Assembly (NCBI GenBank): GCA_035649435.1 | Contig: DASRJO010000037.1 | Coordinates: 1-34,209, forward strand | Origin: DASRJW01 sp035649435 | GTDB lineage: Bacteria; Krumholzibacteriota; Krumholzibacteriia; G020349025 | Direction of reading: 5' to 3' | DNA length: 34,209 nt | Part shown: in pieces, positions 17,320 to 26,016 of the stretch | Layout: each line of letters begins with the position of its first letter | Position numbering within the stretch: position 1 is the stretch's first letter | Program-made: the position numbers and the translations under genes | The notes under the pieces: generated by a model | Told to the model about the DNA's origin: nothing | Database searches by the model: none | What the model saw: only the letters and a program-made list of their open reading frames with translations

Positions 17320-19122
17320 ATGTGGCGTCGACGATTGTTCTGGAAACGGACGCTCGCATACAGCGCCGTCATCGTCGTCTGCATGGCCGGTGTCGGCGGC
17401 TACCTGGTGTATTCGCAAAAAGAAGTCGTGCGCACGCAGCTCGTGCAGCAGCTGGAGCGCGTGGCGCAACTGGTGGATTCCGATTGTGGCGCACTCCTCG
17501 ACAGCGAGCAGGCGAGCGCGGCCGAAGCGCGCATTCAATACCTGAAGGAGCGCATCGGCGCGCGCATCACGCTCATTCATCCGGATGGCCGCGTGCTGGC
17601 CGACAGCGATGAAAGCGCCGCGCGCATGGAGAACCACCGCTTTCGCATCGAGGTCGCCGAGGCGCTCGCGGGGCGGACGGGGTCGGATCTGCGCATCAGC
17701 GCCACGGTGGGGCGGCGATTCCTCTACGTCGGCATCCCATCGCAGGCGCGCCCCGGCTGGGTGGTGCGCGTGGCTCTCCCGTACGACCAGTTCATGCGCA
17801 ACGTCCGTGCCGAGGCCAACGTGTTGATCGTCGGCACCGTGGTCACTGCCGTGCTGGCCATTCTGCTCACCGCCCTGCTCACGCAGCGGATCACACGCCC
17901 GCTGCAGGCCATGCAGGAGAATCTCAAGCGTCTCGAGCGCGGCGAGTTCGGCGTCCGGCTCGATCCGGGAAACGACGATGAGATCGGCCAGCTGGCGCGC
18001 AGCTTGAATCGGGCGCAGGAGCAACTCGAGCTCACCATCCGCAGCCTGACCAGCCAGCGCAACGAGCGCGACGTCGTGCTCGCGAGCATGACCGAAGGGC
18101 TCCTGGCCGTGGACGCGGAAGAGCACGTGCTGGTGATCAATGCCTCGGCGCGCGCACTCTTGGGTCTCGACTTTCAACTGGTCGAGAACCGGCCCTTGCT
18201 CGAGGTCGTGCGCAGCCCCAGCTTCGAGCGCTTCGTGCGCGAAGTGCGTCTGGGCGCCGGCCCGATGAACACGCAGATCGTCCTGCATGGCGAGCGCACG
18301 CGCTGGTTGGATTTGCATGGGGCACCGCTGCATCTGCCGGCGGACGAGGGCACGGGTGCCGTCGTCGTCTTCGGCGACGTCACACGGCTGCACAAGCTGG
18401 AACAAGCGCGGAAGGATTTCGTCGCCAACGTTTCACACGAGCTCAAGACCCCTGTCACTTCGATCAAGGGGTTTCTGGAGACGCTCGTCGATGGTGGCGC
18501 GCTCGACCAGCCTGAGGACGCGCGGCGGTTCCTCGGCAAGATCTCCAAGCACACCGACCGGCTGACGGCGATCATTGACGATCTGTTGTATCTGTCCCGG
18601 CTCGAGCACGAGGGCGAGGAGATTCCTCGCCGGCAAGTGAACCTGGCTGGAGTCGTCGAAGCGAGTCTGGCGGACTTCGAGCACGTGGCGCGCGCCAAGG
18701 GCGTGGCGCTCGTGGCGCAAGTGGCCGCCCCGTGCAAGGTCGCAGGCGACGACAGCCTGCTACGCCGCGCCCTCGACAACCTGGTCGACAACGCCATCAA
18801 GTACAGCCATGCGGGTGGCAAGGTCGAGGTGCACCTGCGCCGCCAGGACGACAACGTCCTCCTCGAGGTGACGGACGAAGGCATCGGGATTCCAGAGCAA
18901 CATCTGACCCGCATCACCGAACGTTTCTACCGCGTCGATCCCGCCCGCTCCCGCGACATGGGGGGAACCGGCCTCGGTCTCGCCATCGTCAAGCACGTCG
19001 CCCTGGTGCACCGGGGCGTGCTGCACGTCACTTCCGCCGAAGGCAAAGGCAGTCGTTTCACCCTGCGCTTCCCCGTCGACACCAATCCGAACGCAGTGCC
19101 TGGCTTCCAGCCGGCGTCCTGA
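17320..19122 (+). CDS. phoR: Phosphate regulon sensor histidine kinase PhoR
   Basis: A 600-residue membrane sensor kinase. Helix 1 is TLAYSAVIVVCMAGVGGYLVY. A periplasmic domain of about 135 residues follows (QLVDSDCGALL, ITLIHPDGRVLADSDE, sCache-like). Helix 2 is VLIVGTVVTAVLAILLTALL. Next come a HAMP linker (TRPLQAMQENLKRLERGEFGVRL) and a PAS domain (MTEGLLAVDAEEHVLVINASARALLG). The HisKA box is FVANVSHELKTPVTSIKGFLETL, with phospho-accepting H373. The ATPase domain has DNLVDNAIKYS, VTDEGIGIPEQHL, ERFYRVDPARSRDMGGTGLGLAIVKH. The large extracytoplasmic loop makes it a Bacillus-type PhoR rather than the short-loop E. coli type. It is co-directional with phoB, 40 bases downstream. Confidence 0.95.
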   Translation: MWRRRLFWKRTLAYSAVIVVCMAGVGGYLVYSQKEVVRTQLVQQLERVAQLVDSDCGALLDSEQASAAEARIQYLKERIGARITLIHPDGRVLADSDESAARMENHRFRIEVAEALAGRTGSDLRISATVGRRFLYVGIPSQARPGWVVRVALPYDQFMRNVRAEANVLIVGTVVTAVLAILLTALLTQRITRPLQAMQENLKRLERGEFGVRLDPGNDDEIGQLARSLNRAQEQLELTIRSLTSQRNERDVVLASMTEGLLAVDAEEHVLVINASARALLGLDFQLVENRPLLEVVRSPSFERFVREVRLGAGPMNTQIVLHGERTRWLDLHGAPLHLPADEGTGAVVVFGDVTRLHKLEQARKDFVANVSHELKTPVTSIKGFLETLVDGGALDQPEDARRFLGKISKHTDRLTAIIDDLLYLSRLEHEGEEIPRRQVNLAGVVEASLADFEHVARAKGVALVAQVAAPCKVAGDDSLLRRALDNLVDNAIKYSHAGGKVEVHLRRQDDNVLLEVTDEGIGIPEQHLTRITERFYRVDPARSRDMGGTGLGLAIVKHVALVHRGVLHVTSAEGKGSRFTLRFPVDTNPNAVPGFQPAS

Positions 19123-19136
19123 CCATGGCCCCAATG

Positions 19137-19188
19137 GGTCCGGGGTCCCGCGCCCCGCGCGGACGGGAGGGTCGCCGCCACCCGGACC
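19137..19188 (+). terminator. Inverted repeat after phoR, possible terminator
   Basis: GGTCCGGG (19137-19144) and CCCGGACC (19181-19188) are perfect arms around a 36-base G+C-rich interior that can itself fold. It starts 14 bases after the phoR stop. No T tract follows, so it may be a Rho-dependent or attenuating structure separating phoR from pstS. Confidence 0.35.
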
Positions 19189-19213
19189 GTGAATCACGAG
19201 GAATTAGGGCCGC

Positions 19214-19231
19214 CTTTGCAGAATCTTAACG
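19214..19231 (+). promoter_or_regulatory. Weak pho-box candidate upstream of pstS
   Basis: CTTTGCA and CTTAACG stand as two 7-base units separated by 4 bases (GAAT). This is the 11-base period of PhoB half-sites, about 100 bases before the pstS start. Match to the E. coli half-site CTGTCAT is poor, so the call rests on spacing and position only. Confidence 0.3.
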
Positions 19232-19328
19232 TTCGGGCGGGATCATTAGATGGCGAAGAAGAAAAAGCACGCGAAGCGTGACGGCGGACCGTCGGCGCCG
19301 CGAGCGAACCACAATCGGGAGGAATCAA

Positions 19329-20327
19329 GTGAAGCGATTGGTGCGTGGGATGCTGTCGCTCGCCGTGCTGGTGTGTGTCGCCGGCACGGCTCGAGCCCAG
19401 GTCATCGCGGTGGATGCAAAGCTGCCCGCCTACGACAAGGTGGACGGTGTCAAAGGGAACCTGTCGAGCATCGGTTCCGACACCATGAACAATCTCATGA
19501 CTTTGTGGGCCGAGGGCTTCCAAAAGCACTATCCGGCCGTGCAGATCCAGGTCGAAGGCAAGGGCTCGAGCACCGCGCCCCCAGCCTTGATCGAGGGCAC
19601 GGCTCAGCTCGGACCCATGTCGCGCAACATGAAAGCCGACGAATCGGACGCGTTCGAGAAGAAGCATGGCTTCAAGCCGACGGGGCTGCGCACGTCGATG
19701 GATGCGCTCGCCGTCTTCGTGCACAAGGACAATCCGCTCGAGTCGATCAGCCTCGACCAGGTCGACGCGGTGTTTTCCAAGACACGCAAACGCGGCTACT
19801 CCAGCGACGTCGTCACCTGGGGCCAGCTCGGTCTGACCGGCGAATGGGAACGCAAGCCGCTCAGCATCTACGGCCGCAACTCGGCGTCGGGGACCTATGG
19901 CTTCTTCAAGGAAGAAGCGCTCAAGAAGGGTGACTACAAGGACACCGTGAAGGAACAACCGGGCTCGGCTTCGGTCGTGCAAGGCATCACCGAAGACCGC
20001 TTCGGCATCGGTTACAGTGGCATCGGCTACCGCACCTCCGGCGTGAAGAGCCTGGCCCTCGCACCCAAGGCCGGCGCGGCTCCCGTCGTGGGCAACTACG
20101 AGAACTGCCTCGCGGGCACTTACCCGCTCGGCCGGTATCTCAACCTGTATGTCGCCAAGGATCCCAGCAAACCTCTCGATCCCGTGGTGCGCGAGTTCGT
20201 GCGCTTCATCTTCAGCAAAGAAGGCCAGGAGATCGTGGTCAAGGATGGTTACTTCCCGCTCACGGCAGCCGTGTGTGCGGAGGAGCTGCAGAAGCTGGGT
20301 CTGGAACTCAAGGTTTCGACCCGGTAA
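19329..20327 (+). CDS. pstS: Phosphate ABC transporter substrate-binding protein PstS
   Basis: A 332-residue periplasmic phosphate-binding protein. The signal peptide is MKRLVRGMLSLAVLVCVAGTA followed by an ARA-type cleavage site, without a lipobox. The mature protein has SIGSDTMNNLMTLWAEGF and GKGSSTAPPALIEGTAQLGPMSR at the first phosphate-contact region, then GRNSASGTYGFFKEEAL at the second, and YPLGRYLNLYV near the end. This GSDTM type of PstS is the kind I associate with long-form PstC/PstA systems. The start is a GTG with GGGAGGAA at 19317-19324. It is the first gene of pstSCAB-phoU and follows phoBR, so induction by phosphate limitation is expected. Confidence 0.95.
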   Translation: MKRLVRGMLSLAVLVCVAGTARAQVIAVDAKLPAYDKVDGVKGNLSSIGSDTMNNLMTLWAEGFQKHYPAVQIQVEGKGSSTAPPALIEGTAQLGPMSRNMKADESDAFEKKHGFKPTGLRTSMDALAVFVHKDNPLESISLDQVDAVFSKTRKRGYSSDVVTWGQLGLTGEWERKPLSIYGRNSASGTYGFFKEEALKKGDYKDTVKEQPGSASVVQGITEDRFGIGYSGIGYRTSGVKSLALAPKAGAAPVVGNYENCLAGTYPLGRYLNLYVAKDPSKPLDPVVREFVRFIFSKEGQEIVVKDGYFPLTAAVCAEELQKLGLELKVSTR

Positions 20328-20338
20328 TCCCGCGACGG

Positions 20339-20368
20339 GCATGGTGGCGGAGTCCTCCGCCACCATGC
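20339..20368 (+). repeat. Perfect 13-bp hairpin between pstS and pstC
   Basis: GCATGGTGGCGGA (20339-20351) pairs exactly with 20356-20368 around a 4-base loop, starting 11 bases after the pstS stop. No T tract follows. Position and form fit an mRNA-stabilising or partly terminating element that lets the binding protein be made in excess over the permease. Confidence 0.6.
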
Positions 20369-20450
20369 ACCCTCCAAGCTGCCGCGAACGAAACGCACCC
20401 GTGCCGCCGTTCGCCCGCATTCGTTCACGAGGCGATCGGTTGGAGAGCGC

Positions 20451-22778
20451 ATGAGCCAAGGATGGCGACCCAATCCCCGCTTCTGGGATCGTGTCGCGCG
20501 TGTCGTGATCACGACCGGTGGGATCACGCTCGTCGCCGCCGTGCTGGCCATTCTCATCTTCATCGTGCGTGAAGCCGCGCCTCTCGCCGGTCGAGCCAAG
20601 GTCGTGGCCGAACGATCGCTGCCAACGTCCGATCGGGCAATCTTGGCCGGAACCGACAACTATCGCGAAATTGGTTTCCGCGTGCTCGCGACCGAGACGC
20701 AATTCTTCCGCCTCCAAGATGGCGCGACGCTCCGGCAGGTACCGGCACCATTCGACTCCACCGCCCAGATCCAGAGTGCTGCTCATTCCCCCGTCTCCGG
20801 TCTCTTGGTGTTGGGGTCGACCGATGGTCGTGTGGCGGTGGCCAAGGTCGAGGACGAAGCCACATGGGAACAGGCTGGGCGGAGGGTGGATGTCGATCTG
20901 CGCCTGGCGGGAATCGTGGCGCTCGACAGCGAGAAGCGTCCGGTGATGCACGTGGTGGGCGATCGCGACGAGGACGGCGCCATGGCCGTGGCCGGCATCT
21001 TGGCGCCCGCGAGCGCACCCGATGCCGTGGCGGTGCTCTACGCATTCGCCGGTGCGGAGGGCGAGCACGCGACGACCGTGCAACTCGCCGACGGACTCGA
21101 GGGCAAGCAACCGACGGCGTTGATGCTGTCGTTCGCTGCGGGTCTCCTTGCCGTCGGCACCAGCGACGGCACGCTCTACTTCTGGAGCCTCGAGGATCCC
21201 GAGAATCCGGTGCTCGAGGATCACGTGAACGCCGACAGCGCCGCTATCACTGCCTTGCAGATGCTGGTGGCGGATCAATCGCTCCTGGTCGGGGGCGCGC
21301 GCGGCGAGGTCTCGGTCTGGTTTCGCGTGCGCTATGCGCGCGTGACCAACTCTGGCACGCGGGCCTGGGCAGTCGACGGCGTCGAGATCGGTCCCAAAGC
21401 GTCGCATGTCTTTCTCGATCAGAACCTCGGGCAGCGTCTGGCCCATCTCCCGGATCTGCGTGTCGAGACCGAGGGCCATCCCTGGACGCGCATTCGCTCG
21501 TTCCATGCACACGACGCGGCCGTCATCAGCATCGCGCCGTCACCGCGCGTCAAAGGGTTTGCCAGCCTGGATGCGACCGGACGGCTGGTGTTGCAGCAAT
21601 CGACCTCGGACCGCACGCTCGTGGTGCTCGAGACCGGGCTCGAAAACGTCACGAACCTCGCATTTGCGCCGCGCGGGGACGGTCTGGTGGCGCTGGACGC
21701 GAGCAATCGTTTGCACGCGTGGCGTGTCGACAACCCGCATCCCGAGGTTGGACTGCAGGCGTTGCTCGGCAAGGTGTGGTACGAGGGCTATGCTGCCCCG
21801 GAATTCGTCTGGCAGTCGACCGGTGGATCGGAAGATTTCGAGCCGAAGCTGAGCCTGGTGCCCTTGTTCGCCGGCACACTGAAGGGCACGCTGTACGCGA
21901 TGCTGTTCTCGGTGCCGCTCGCGATCCTGGGAGCGCTGTATCTGTCGCAGCTCGCGTCACCGGCGTTGCGCAATCTCGTCAAACCCGCGGTTGAAATGAT
22001 GTCGGCCGTGCCGAGCGTCGTCGTCGGGTTCCTGGCGGCGTTGTGGCTCGCGCCACTTCTCGAAGCCAATCTGACCGCGTGGGGCACCGTGGCGCTGCTC
22101 CTGCCGGTTGGGCTCGCCGCGGCGCTCGGTGCGTGGTTGCTGCTGCCGCGGACATGGCGCATGGCGGCGCCGGTGGGCACGGAGCTCCTGTTCATGTTGC
22201 CGTTTCTCGTGGGCGCGGCGTGGCTCGGCAGCGCATTGGGACCCTTCGTGGAGCGAGTTCTCTTCGCCGGCGATCTCCGGCAATGGTTGTACGGCACGCA
22301 GGGCATCCACTACGACCAACGCAATTGTGTCGTCGTCGGCATGGCGCTCGGCGTGGCCGTGATCCCGATCGTGTTCTCCATCTGTGAAGATGCCATGTCC
22401 AGCGTGCCACGCTCGCTCACCAGCGCCGCGCTCGCGCTCGGCGCCAGTCGCTGGCAGACGGCGCTGCACGTCATCCTGCCGGCGGCCAGCCCGGGAATTT
22501 TCGCCGCGGTGATGCTGGGTCTCGGCCGCGCCATCGGCGAGACGATGATCGTGCTCATGGCGACGGGGAACACGCCGATTCTGGATTTCTCGCCATTCAA
22601 CGGCATGCGCACGATGTCCGCGGCGATCGCCGTCGAGATTCCCGAGGCGCCGCAAGGTGGAACCCTGTACCGAGTTCTGTTTCTCACCGGTGCGTTGCTG
22701 TTCGTGTTCACGTTCCTGATCAATACCGGGGCGGATCTCATCGCCCGCCACCTCCGAAAGCGATATGCCCAGTTCTAG
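20451..22778 (+). CDS. pstC: Phosphate ABC transporter permease PstC, long form with periplasmic beta-propeller-like domain
   Basis: A 775-residue PstC, against about 300 to 320 for the short form. Helix 1 (VVITTGGITLVAAVLAILIFIV) is at residues 19-40. Residues of about 50-450 form a large extra domain with repeated strands and WD40-like units (LLVLGSTDGRVAVAKV, LLAVGTSDGTLYFWSL, LLVGGARGEVSVWFRV, FASLDATGRLVLQQS, GLVALDASNRLHAWRV), predicted to lie in the periplasm. The permease core starts near residue 466 (PLFAGTLKGTLYAMLFSVPLAI). It ends with the coupling loop around EDAMSSVPRSLTSAALALGASRWQTALHVILPAASPGI, the EAA motif that touches PstB. Long PstC forms exist in some Proteobacteria. pstA overlaps its end by 14 bases. 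Confidence 0.93.
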   Translation: MSQGWRPNPRFWDRVARVVITTGGITLVAAVLAILIFIVREAAPLAGRAKVVAERSLPTSDRAILAGTDNYREIGFRVLATETQFFRLQDGATLRQVPAPFDSTAQIQSAAHSPVSGLLVLGSTDGRVAVAKVEDEATWEQAGRRVDVDLRLAGIVALDSEKRPVMHVVGDRDEDGAMAVAGILAPASAPDAVAVLYAFAGAEGEHATTVQLADGLEGKQPTALMLSFAAGLLAVGTSDGTLYFWSLEDPENPVLEDHVNADSAAITALQMLVADQSLLVGGARGEVSVWFRVRYARVTNSGTRAWAVDGVEIGPKASHVFLDQNLGQRLAHLPDLRVETEGHPWTRIRSFHAHDAAVISIAPSPRVKGFASLDATGRLVLQQSTSDRTLVVLETGLENVTNLAFAPRGDGLVALDASNRLHAWRVDNPHPEVGLQALLGKVWYEGYAAPEFVWQSTGGSEDFEPKLSLVPLFAGTLKGTLYAMLFSVPLAILGALYLSQLASPALRNLVKPAVEMMSAVPSVVVGFLAALWLAPLLEANLTAWGTVALLLPVGLAAALGAWLLLPRTWRMAAPVGTELLFMLPFLVGAAWLGSALGPFVERVLFAGDLRQWLYGTQGIHYDQRNCVVVGMALGVAVIPIVFSICEDAMSSVPRSLTSAALALGASRWQTALHVILPAASPGIFAAVMLGLGRAIGETMIVLMATGNTPILDFSPFNGMRTMSAAIAVEIPEAPQGGTLYRVLFLTGALLFVFTFLINTGADLIARHLRKRYAQF

Positions 22779-24339
22779 CCCGAGAGCAGCGAATGCAAGC
22801 GACCCGACGTTGCGCGTGACCACGGTCAAGACCACACCGTTGTCGCGCCGGCGTATCTGGGGAGATTTCTGGCGCCAAGGCTTGCCGGCCATCTGGACGA
22901 GCGGCGCCATGCTGCTTTGCATCGTCGCCATGCTGACGACGATCCTCGTGCTCACCCTCGTGCGCGGTCTCGGCCAGTTCTGGGCCAAGCCGCTCGTGCG
23001 GTTGGAGACCACGAACGGCGTCTACATGGGGACCGTGCAGGGAAGCGAAGCCGCCGGCGGCGGCGCGCCCGGCGAGCGCACCCAACTGCGCATCGGCAAT
23101 CGTGACCTCTATGGCCTCGATTTCCGCTGGTTCGAGCCCAGCGACATCAAGGGACGCACGACTCCCACGGATGCCGTCGTGGTCGAGCGCGACGAGCACG
23201 GCAACTTCCATGGGTTCCTGCGCGAGCTGCATTTGGGCGAACGCAATCTCGTGGGGGACGCGGCGTGGCAAGTCTTCGCCGCGGAGGCGGAGACGGCGAG
23301 GCGCGTGCACGAGCGGCTCATGGAGCTCGACGCTCGCGACGAGGCCGGCCAGGATGTCAGCATTCGAGACGAACGCCAGCGTCTGTCGCAAGATCTGCAA
23401 GGTCGTGAAGCGGTGTTCGAAGACGCCGGCGGCACGCGAAAAAACATCCGTTTGGAGCATGTGGTGCGCGCCTATCGGCCCAACGACATGGGCCCGATGG
23501 CGAAGAGCCGCTTGTACGTCGCGCGCTTCTGGGAGTTCGTCGCCACCAACCCGCGCGAATCGAACACGGAAGGCGGCATCTTTCCTGCGCTCTTCGGCAC
23601 CGTGCTCATGGTGGTGCTGATGACCTTGGCGGTGGTGCCGCTCGGCGTCATCGCGGCGCTCTACTTGCACGAGTACGCGCGCGAGGGTCCGCTGCTGCGG
23701 GCGGTGCGTTCTGCGGTCGGCAACCTCGCCGGCGTTCCTTCCATCGTCTTCGGCATGTTCGGCCTCGCTTTCTTCGTCTACGGCGTGGGCGGCAATATCG
23801 ATCGCATGTTCTTTTCCGAAGCGCTGCCGACGCCGACCTTCGGCACGGGCGGCATCCTCTGGGCGTCGATGACCTTGGCGCTGCTCACGCTCCCGGTCGT
23901 GGTCGTGGCCACCGAGGAGGGACTGTCGGCAGTGCCGCGCGCGTCGCGCGAGGGCTCTCTCGCTTTGGGTGCCACGCAGTGGCAGACGCTCCGGCACGTC
24001 GTCCTGCCGCAGGCGGTCCCGGGAATCCTGACCGGTGTGATCCTTGCCACCAGCCGCGCCGCGGGCGAGGTGGCCCCGCTCATGCTCACCGGTGTGGTGA
24101 AGCTGGCTCCGTCCCTGGCGCTCGACGGATCGGCTCCCTTCGTGCATCTGGAGCGCAAGTTCATGCATCTCGGATTTCACATCTATGACGTGTCGATGCA
24201 ATCGCCGAACGTGGAGGCGGCCAAGCCCATGGTCTACAGCACGACCCTGCTCCTCCTGATCCTGGTGGTTGCGCTCAACGCCACCGCAATCACGGTGCGC
24301 AATCGCATGCGTCGGCGTTATCGTGGAGCGGCCCTATGA
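22765..24339 (+). CDS. pstA: Phosphate ABC transporter permease PstA, long form
   Basis: A 524-residue PstA, against about 290 usually. Helix 1 (GAMLLCIVAMLTTILVLTLV) is near residues 47-66. Residues of about 70-265 are an extra extracytoplasmic domain: a strand-rich part (NGVYMGTVQGS, LYGLDFRWFEPSDI, DEHGNFHGFLRELHLGERNL), then a charged helical, probably coiled-coil part (ETARRVHERLMELDARDE, RDERQRLSQDLQGREAVFED). The permease core follows (FPALFGTVLMVVLMTLAVVPLGV), with GVPSIVFGMFGLAFFVY and the EAA loop EEGLSAVPRASREGSLALGATQWQTLRHVVLPQAVPGI that contacts PstB. Both permeases being enlarged suggests the two outer domains work together. It overlaps pstC by 14 bases and pstB by 4. Confidence 0.93.
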   Translation: MPSSSPRAANASDPTLRVTTVKTTPLSRRRIWGDFWRQGLPAIWTSGAMLLCIVAMLTTILVLTLVRGLGQFWAKPLVRLETTNGVYMGTVQGSEAAGGGAPGERTQLRIGNRDLYGLDFRWFEPSDIKGRTTPTDAVVVERDEHGNFHGFLRELHLGERNLVGDAAWQVFAAEAETARRVHERLMELDARDEAGQDVSIRDERQRLSQDLQGREAVFEDAGGTRKNIRLEHVVRAYRPNDMGPMAKSRLYVARFWEFVATNPRESNTEGGIFPALFGTVLMVVLMTLAVVPLGVIAALYLHEYAREGPLLRAVRSAVGNLAGVPSIVFGMFGLAFFVYGVGGNIDRMFFSEALPTPTFGTGGILWASMTLALLTLPVVVVATEEGLSAVPRASREGSLALGATQWQTLRHVVLPQAVPGILTGVILATSRAAGEVAPLMLTGVVKLAPSLALDGSAPFVHLERKFMHLGFHIYDVSMQSPNVEAAKPMVYSTTLLLLILVVALNATAITVRNRMRRRYRGAAL

Positions 24340-25172
24340 ACGTGTTCGGAACCTCTCCGCGCGAGGAGGAGCTCACCCTGCCGGCGACCCCCCAAGACGC
24401 AACGACGCCTCGAGCCGAGCCGTTGGCGATCGAGACGGTGGATTTGCGATTCTTCTACGGCCCGACCGAGGCGCTCAAGCGCATCGACATCCAGATTCCG
24501 CGCCATCAGGTGACGGCGTTCATCGGCCCTTCGGGATGCGGCAAGTCCACACTGTTGCGTTGCTTCAATCGCATGAACGATCTGATCGAGGGCTCGCGCG
24601 TGGTCGGCAAGGTGCTGGTGGACGAGCAGGACATCTACCAAACCGACGTCAAGCTCGAGGAGCTGCGCCAGAAGGTGGGGATGGTGTTCCAGAAGTCGAA
24701 CCCGTTCCCGATGACCATCCAGGAGAACCTCACCTTCGGCCCGCGGATGCGCGGCATCAAGAGTCGCAGCCGTCTGGACGAGATCGTCGAGAACTCGTTG
24801 CGGCGCGCCGACCTGTGGCGCGAGGTCAAGGATCGGCTGAAGGAGTCGGCGCTGTCGCTCAGCGGCGGCCAACAACAGAGATTGTGCATCGCGCGCACCT
24901 TGGCCAACGAGCCAAGCATCGTGCTCATGGACGAGCCCGCCTCGGCGCTCGACCCGATTTCGACCGGCAAGATCGAAGAAACCATCTTCGAGCTCAAGCG
25001 CGACTACACGATCGTGATCGTCACCCACAACATGCAGCAGGCAGCCCGGTGCTCGGACCTCACGGCGTTCTTCTACCTGGGCGAGCTCGTCGAGTTCAAC
25101 CGTACCGAGCAGATGTTCAGCCGGCCGGAAAAGAAGCAGACCGAAGACTATATTACTGGTAAGTTCGGTTGA
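24336..25172 (+). CDS. pstB: Phosphate ABC transporter ATPase PstB
   Basis: A 278-residue ABC ATPase that powers phosphate uptake at the inner face of the cytoplasmic membrane. Walker A is GPSGCGKST (residues 64-72). The Q loop is GMVFQKSNPFPMTIQENLTFG, the PstB-specific NPFPM form. The signature is LSGGQQQRLCIARTLA, Walker B VLMDEPASALDP and the switch histidine is in IVTHNMQQA. The N terminus has a 30-residue extension before the core (ETVDLRFFYG). ATG 24336 overlaps the pstA stop as ATGA. phoU follows after 13 bases. Confidence 0.97.
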   Translation: MNVFGTSPREEELTLPATPQDATTPRAEPLAIETVDLRFFYGPTEALKRIDIQIPRHQVTAFIGPSGCGKSTLLRCFNRMNDLIEGSRVVGKVLVDEQDIYQTDVKLEELRQKVGMVFQKSNPFPMTIQENLTFGPRMRGIKSRSRLDEIVENSLRRADLWREVKDRLKESALSLSGGQQQRLCIARTLANEPSIVLMDEPASALDPISTGKIEETIFELKRDYTIVIVTHNMQQAARCSDLTAFFYLGELVEFNRTEQMFSRPEKKQTEDYITGKFG

Positions 25173-25185
25173 TGCGGGGGTTGGG

Positions 25186-25872
25186 ATGGAAGCCAGACAA
25201 AGCCTGAGGAAACGCCATTTCGAGCGCGAGCTGGACGAGCTCAAGCAACGCATTCTGCGCATGGGCGGGATCGTCGAGGACCTCTTCCTCCGTTCCATCG
25301 AGGCGCTCTCCGAGCGCGATCGGTCGCTGGTGACGGAGGCGAGCCGCATCGAGACCGAGATCGACGCCGAGGAAGTCCGCATCGAAGAGGACTGCCTGAA
25401 GCTCATCGCGCTCTACCAGCCGGTCGCCGGCGACCTGCGCTTCATCACCTCGGCGCTCAAGATCAACGCCGAGCTCGAGCGCATGGGCGACTTGGCCCTG
25501 CACATCGCAGAGCGCGCACGCGACCTGGCCATCCACCCACAAGTGCCGGTGCCGCCGGACCTGCGGCGGATCGCAGCCGACGTGCAGCGCATGGTGCGGA
25601 GCAGCCTGGAGTCGCTGGTCAACCAGGACTCCGATCTCGCCATGCACGTGCTCGAAGCGGACAATCAAGTCGACGACTTGCACCGGCTGATGTTCCACCA
25701 CGTGGCGCGCGAGCTGAAGGCGAATCCGCAGCTGGCCGAGCCGCTGCTGCAGCTCCTGTCGGCATCGCGGCATCTGGAGCGCATCGCCGACTCCGCGACC
25801 AACATCGCCGAGGACGTCTACTACCTCGTCGAGGGCCAGATCATCCGTCACCGCACCGACATCGGCGATTGA
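25186..25872 (+). CDS. phoU: Phosphate transport regulator PhoU
   Basis: A 228-residue all-helical PhoU made of two repeated three-helix domains. Each repeat shows the metal-binding E/D pattern: ITSALKINAELERMGDLALHIAERA in the first, LLSASRHLERIADSATNIAEDVYYLVEG in the second. PhoU dampens PhoR-PhoB signalling when phosphate is plentiful and restrains Pst uptake, acting at the membrane with PstB and PhoR. The gene lies right after pstB, so it ends the operon; a hairpin with a short T run follows the stop. GGGGTTGGG before the ATG may act as its ribosome site. Confidence 0.96.
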   Translation: MEARQSLRKRHFERELDELKQRILRMGGIVEDLFLRSIEALSERDRSLVTEASRIETEIDAEEVRIEEDCLKLIALYQPVAGDLRFITSALKINAELERMGDLALHIAERARDLAIHPQVPVPPDLRRIAADVQRMVRSSLESLVNQDSDLAMHVLEADNQVDDLHRLMFHHVARELKANPQLAEPLLQLLSASRHLERIADSATNIAEDVYYLVEGQIIRHRTDIGD

Positions 25873-25877
25873 CGCAT

Positions 25878-25912
25878 TCCCGCGCGACCCCACGTGCGGC
25901 GCGCCGGGATTT
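25878..25912 (+). terminator. Likely terminator of the pst-phoU operon
   Basis: TCCCG-CGCG (25878-25886) pairs with CGCG-c-CGGGA (25900-25909, one bulged C), followed by TTT. It begins five bases after the phoU stop codon. Confidence 0.5.
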
Positions 25913-26016
25913 CGGCATCGCATCCTCGCGGCGCCGCCAATCGGCCTCGAGCCTCGGTCTAATCGTCTCGCTGAGTGTTATTCTCGGCGCTCTTTGGCGG
26001 AAAGGGGACACGGCGC

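Noticed and set aside
19250..19933. 227-codon plus-strand frame starting MAKKKKHAKR
   Set aside because: Lies in another frame over most of pstS. After the Lys-rich start it turns into Arg/Gly/His-rich shadow sequence. At most the first codons could be a leader peptide.
19194..21512. 772-codon minus-strand frame across pstS and pstC
   Set aside because: Covers two certain genes in antisense. Composition is His/Arg/Asp-rich with no recognisable motif.
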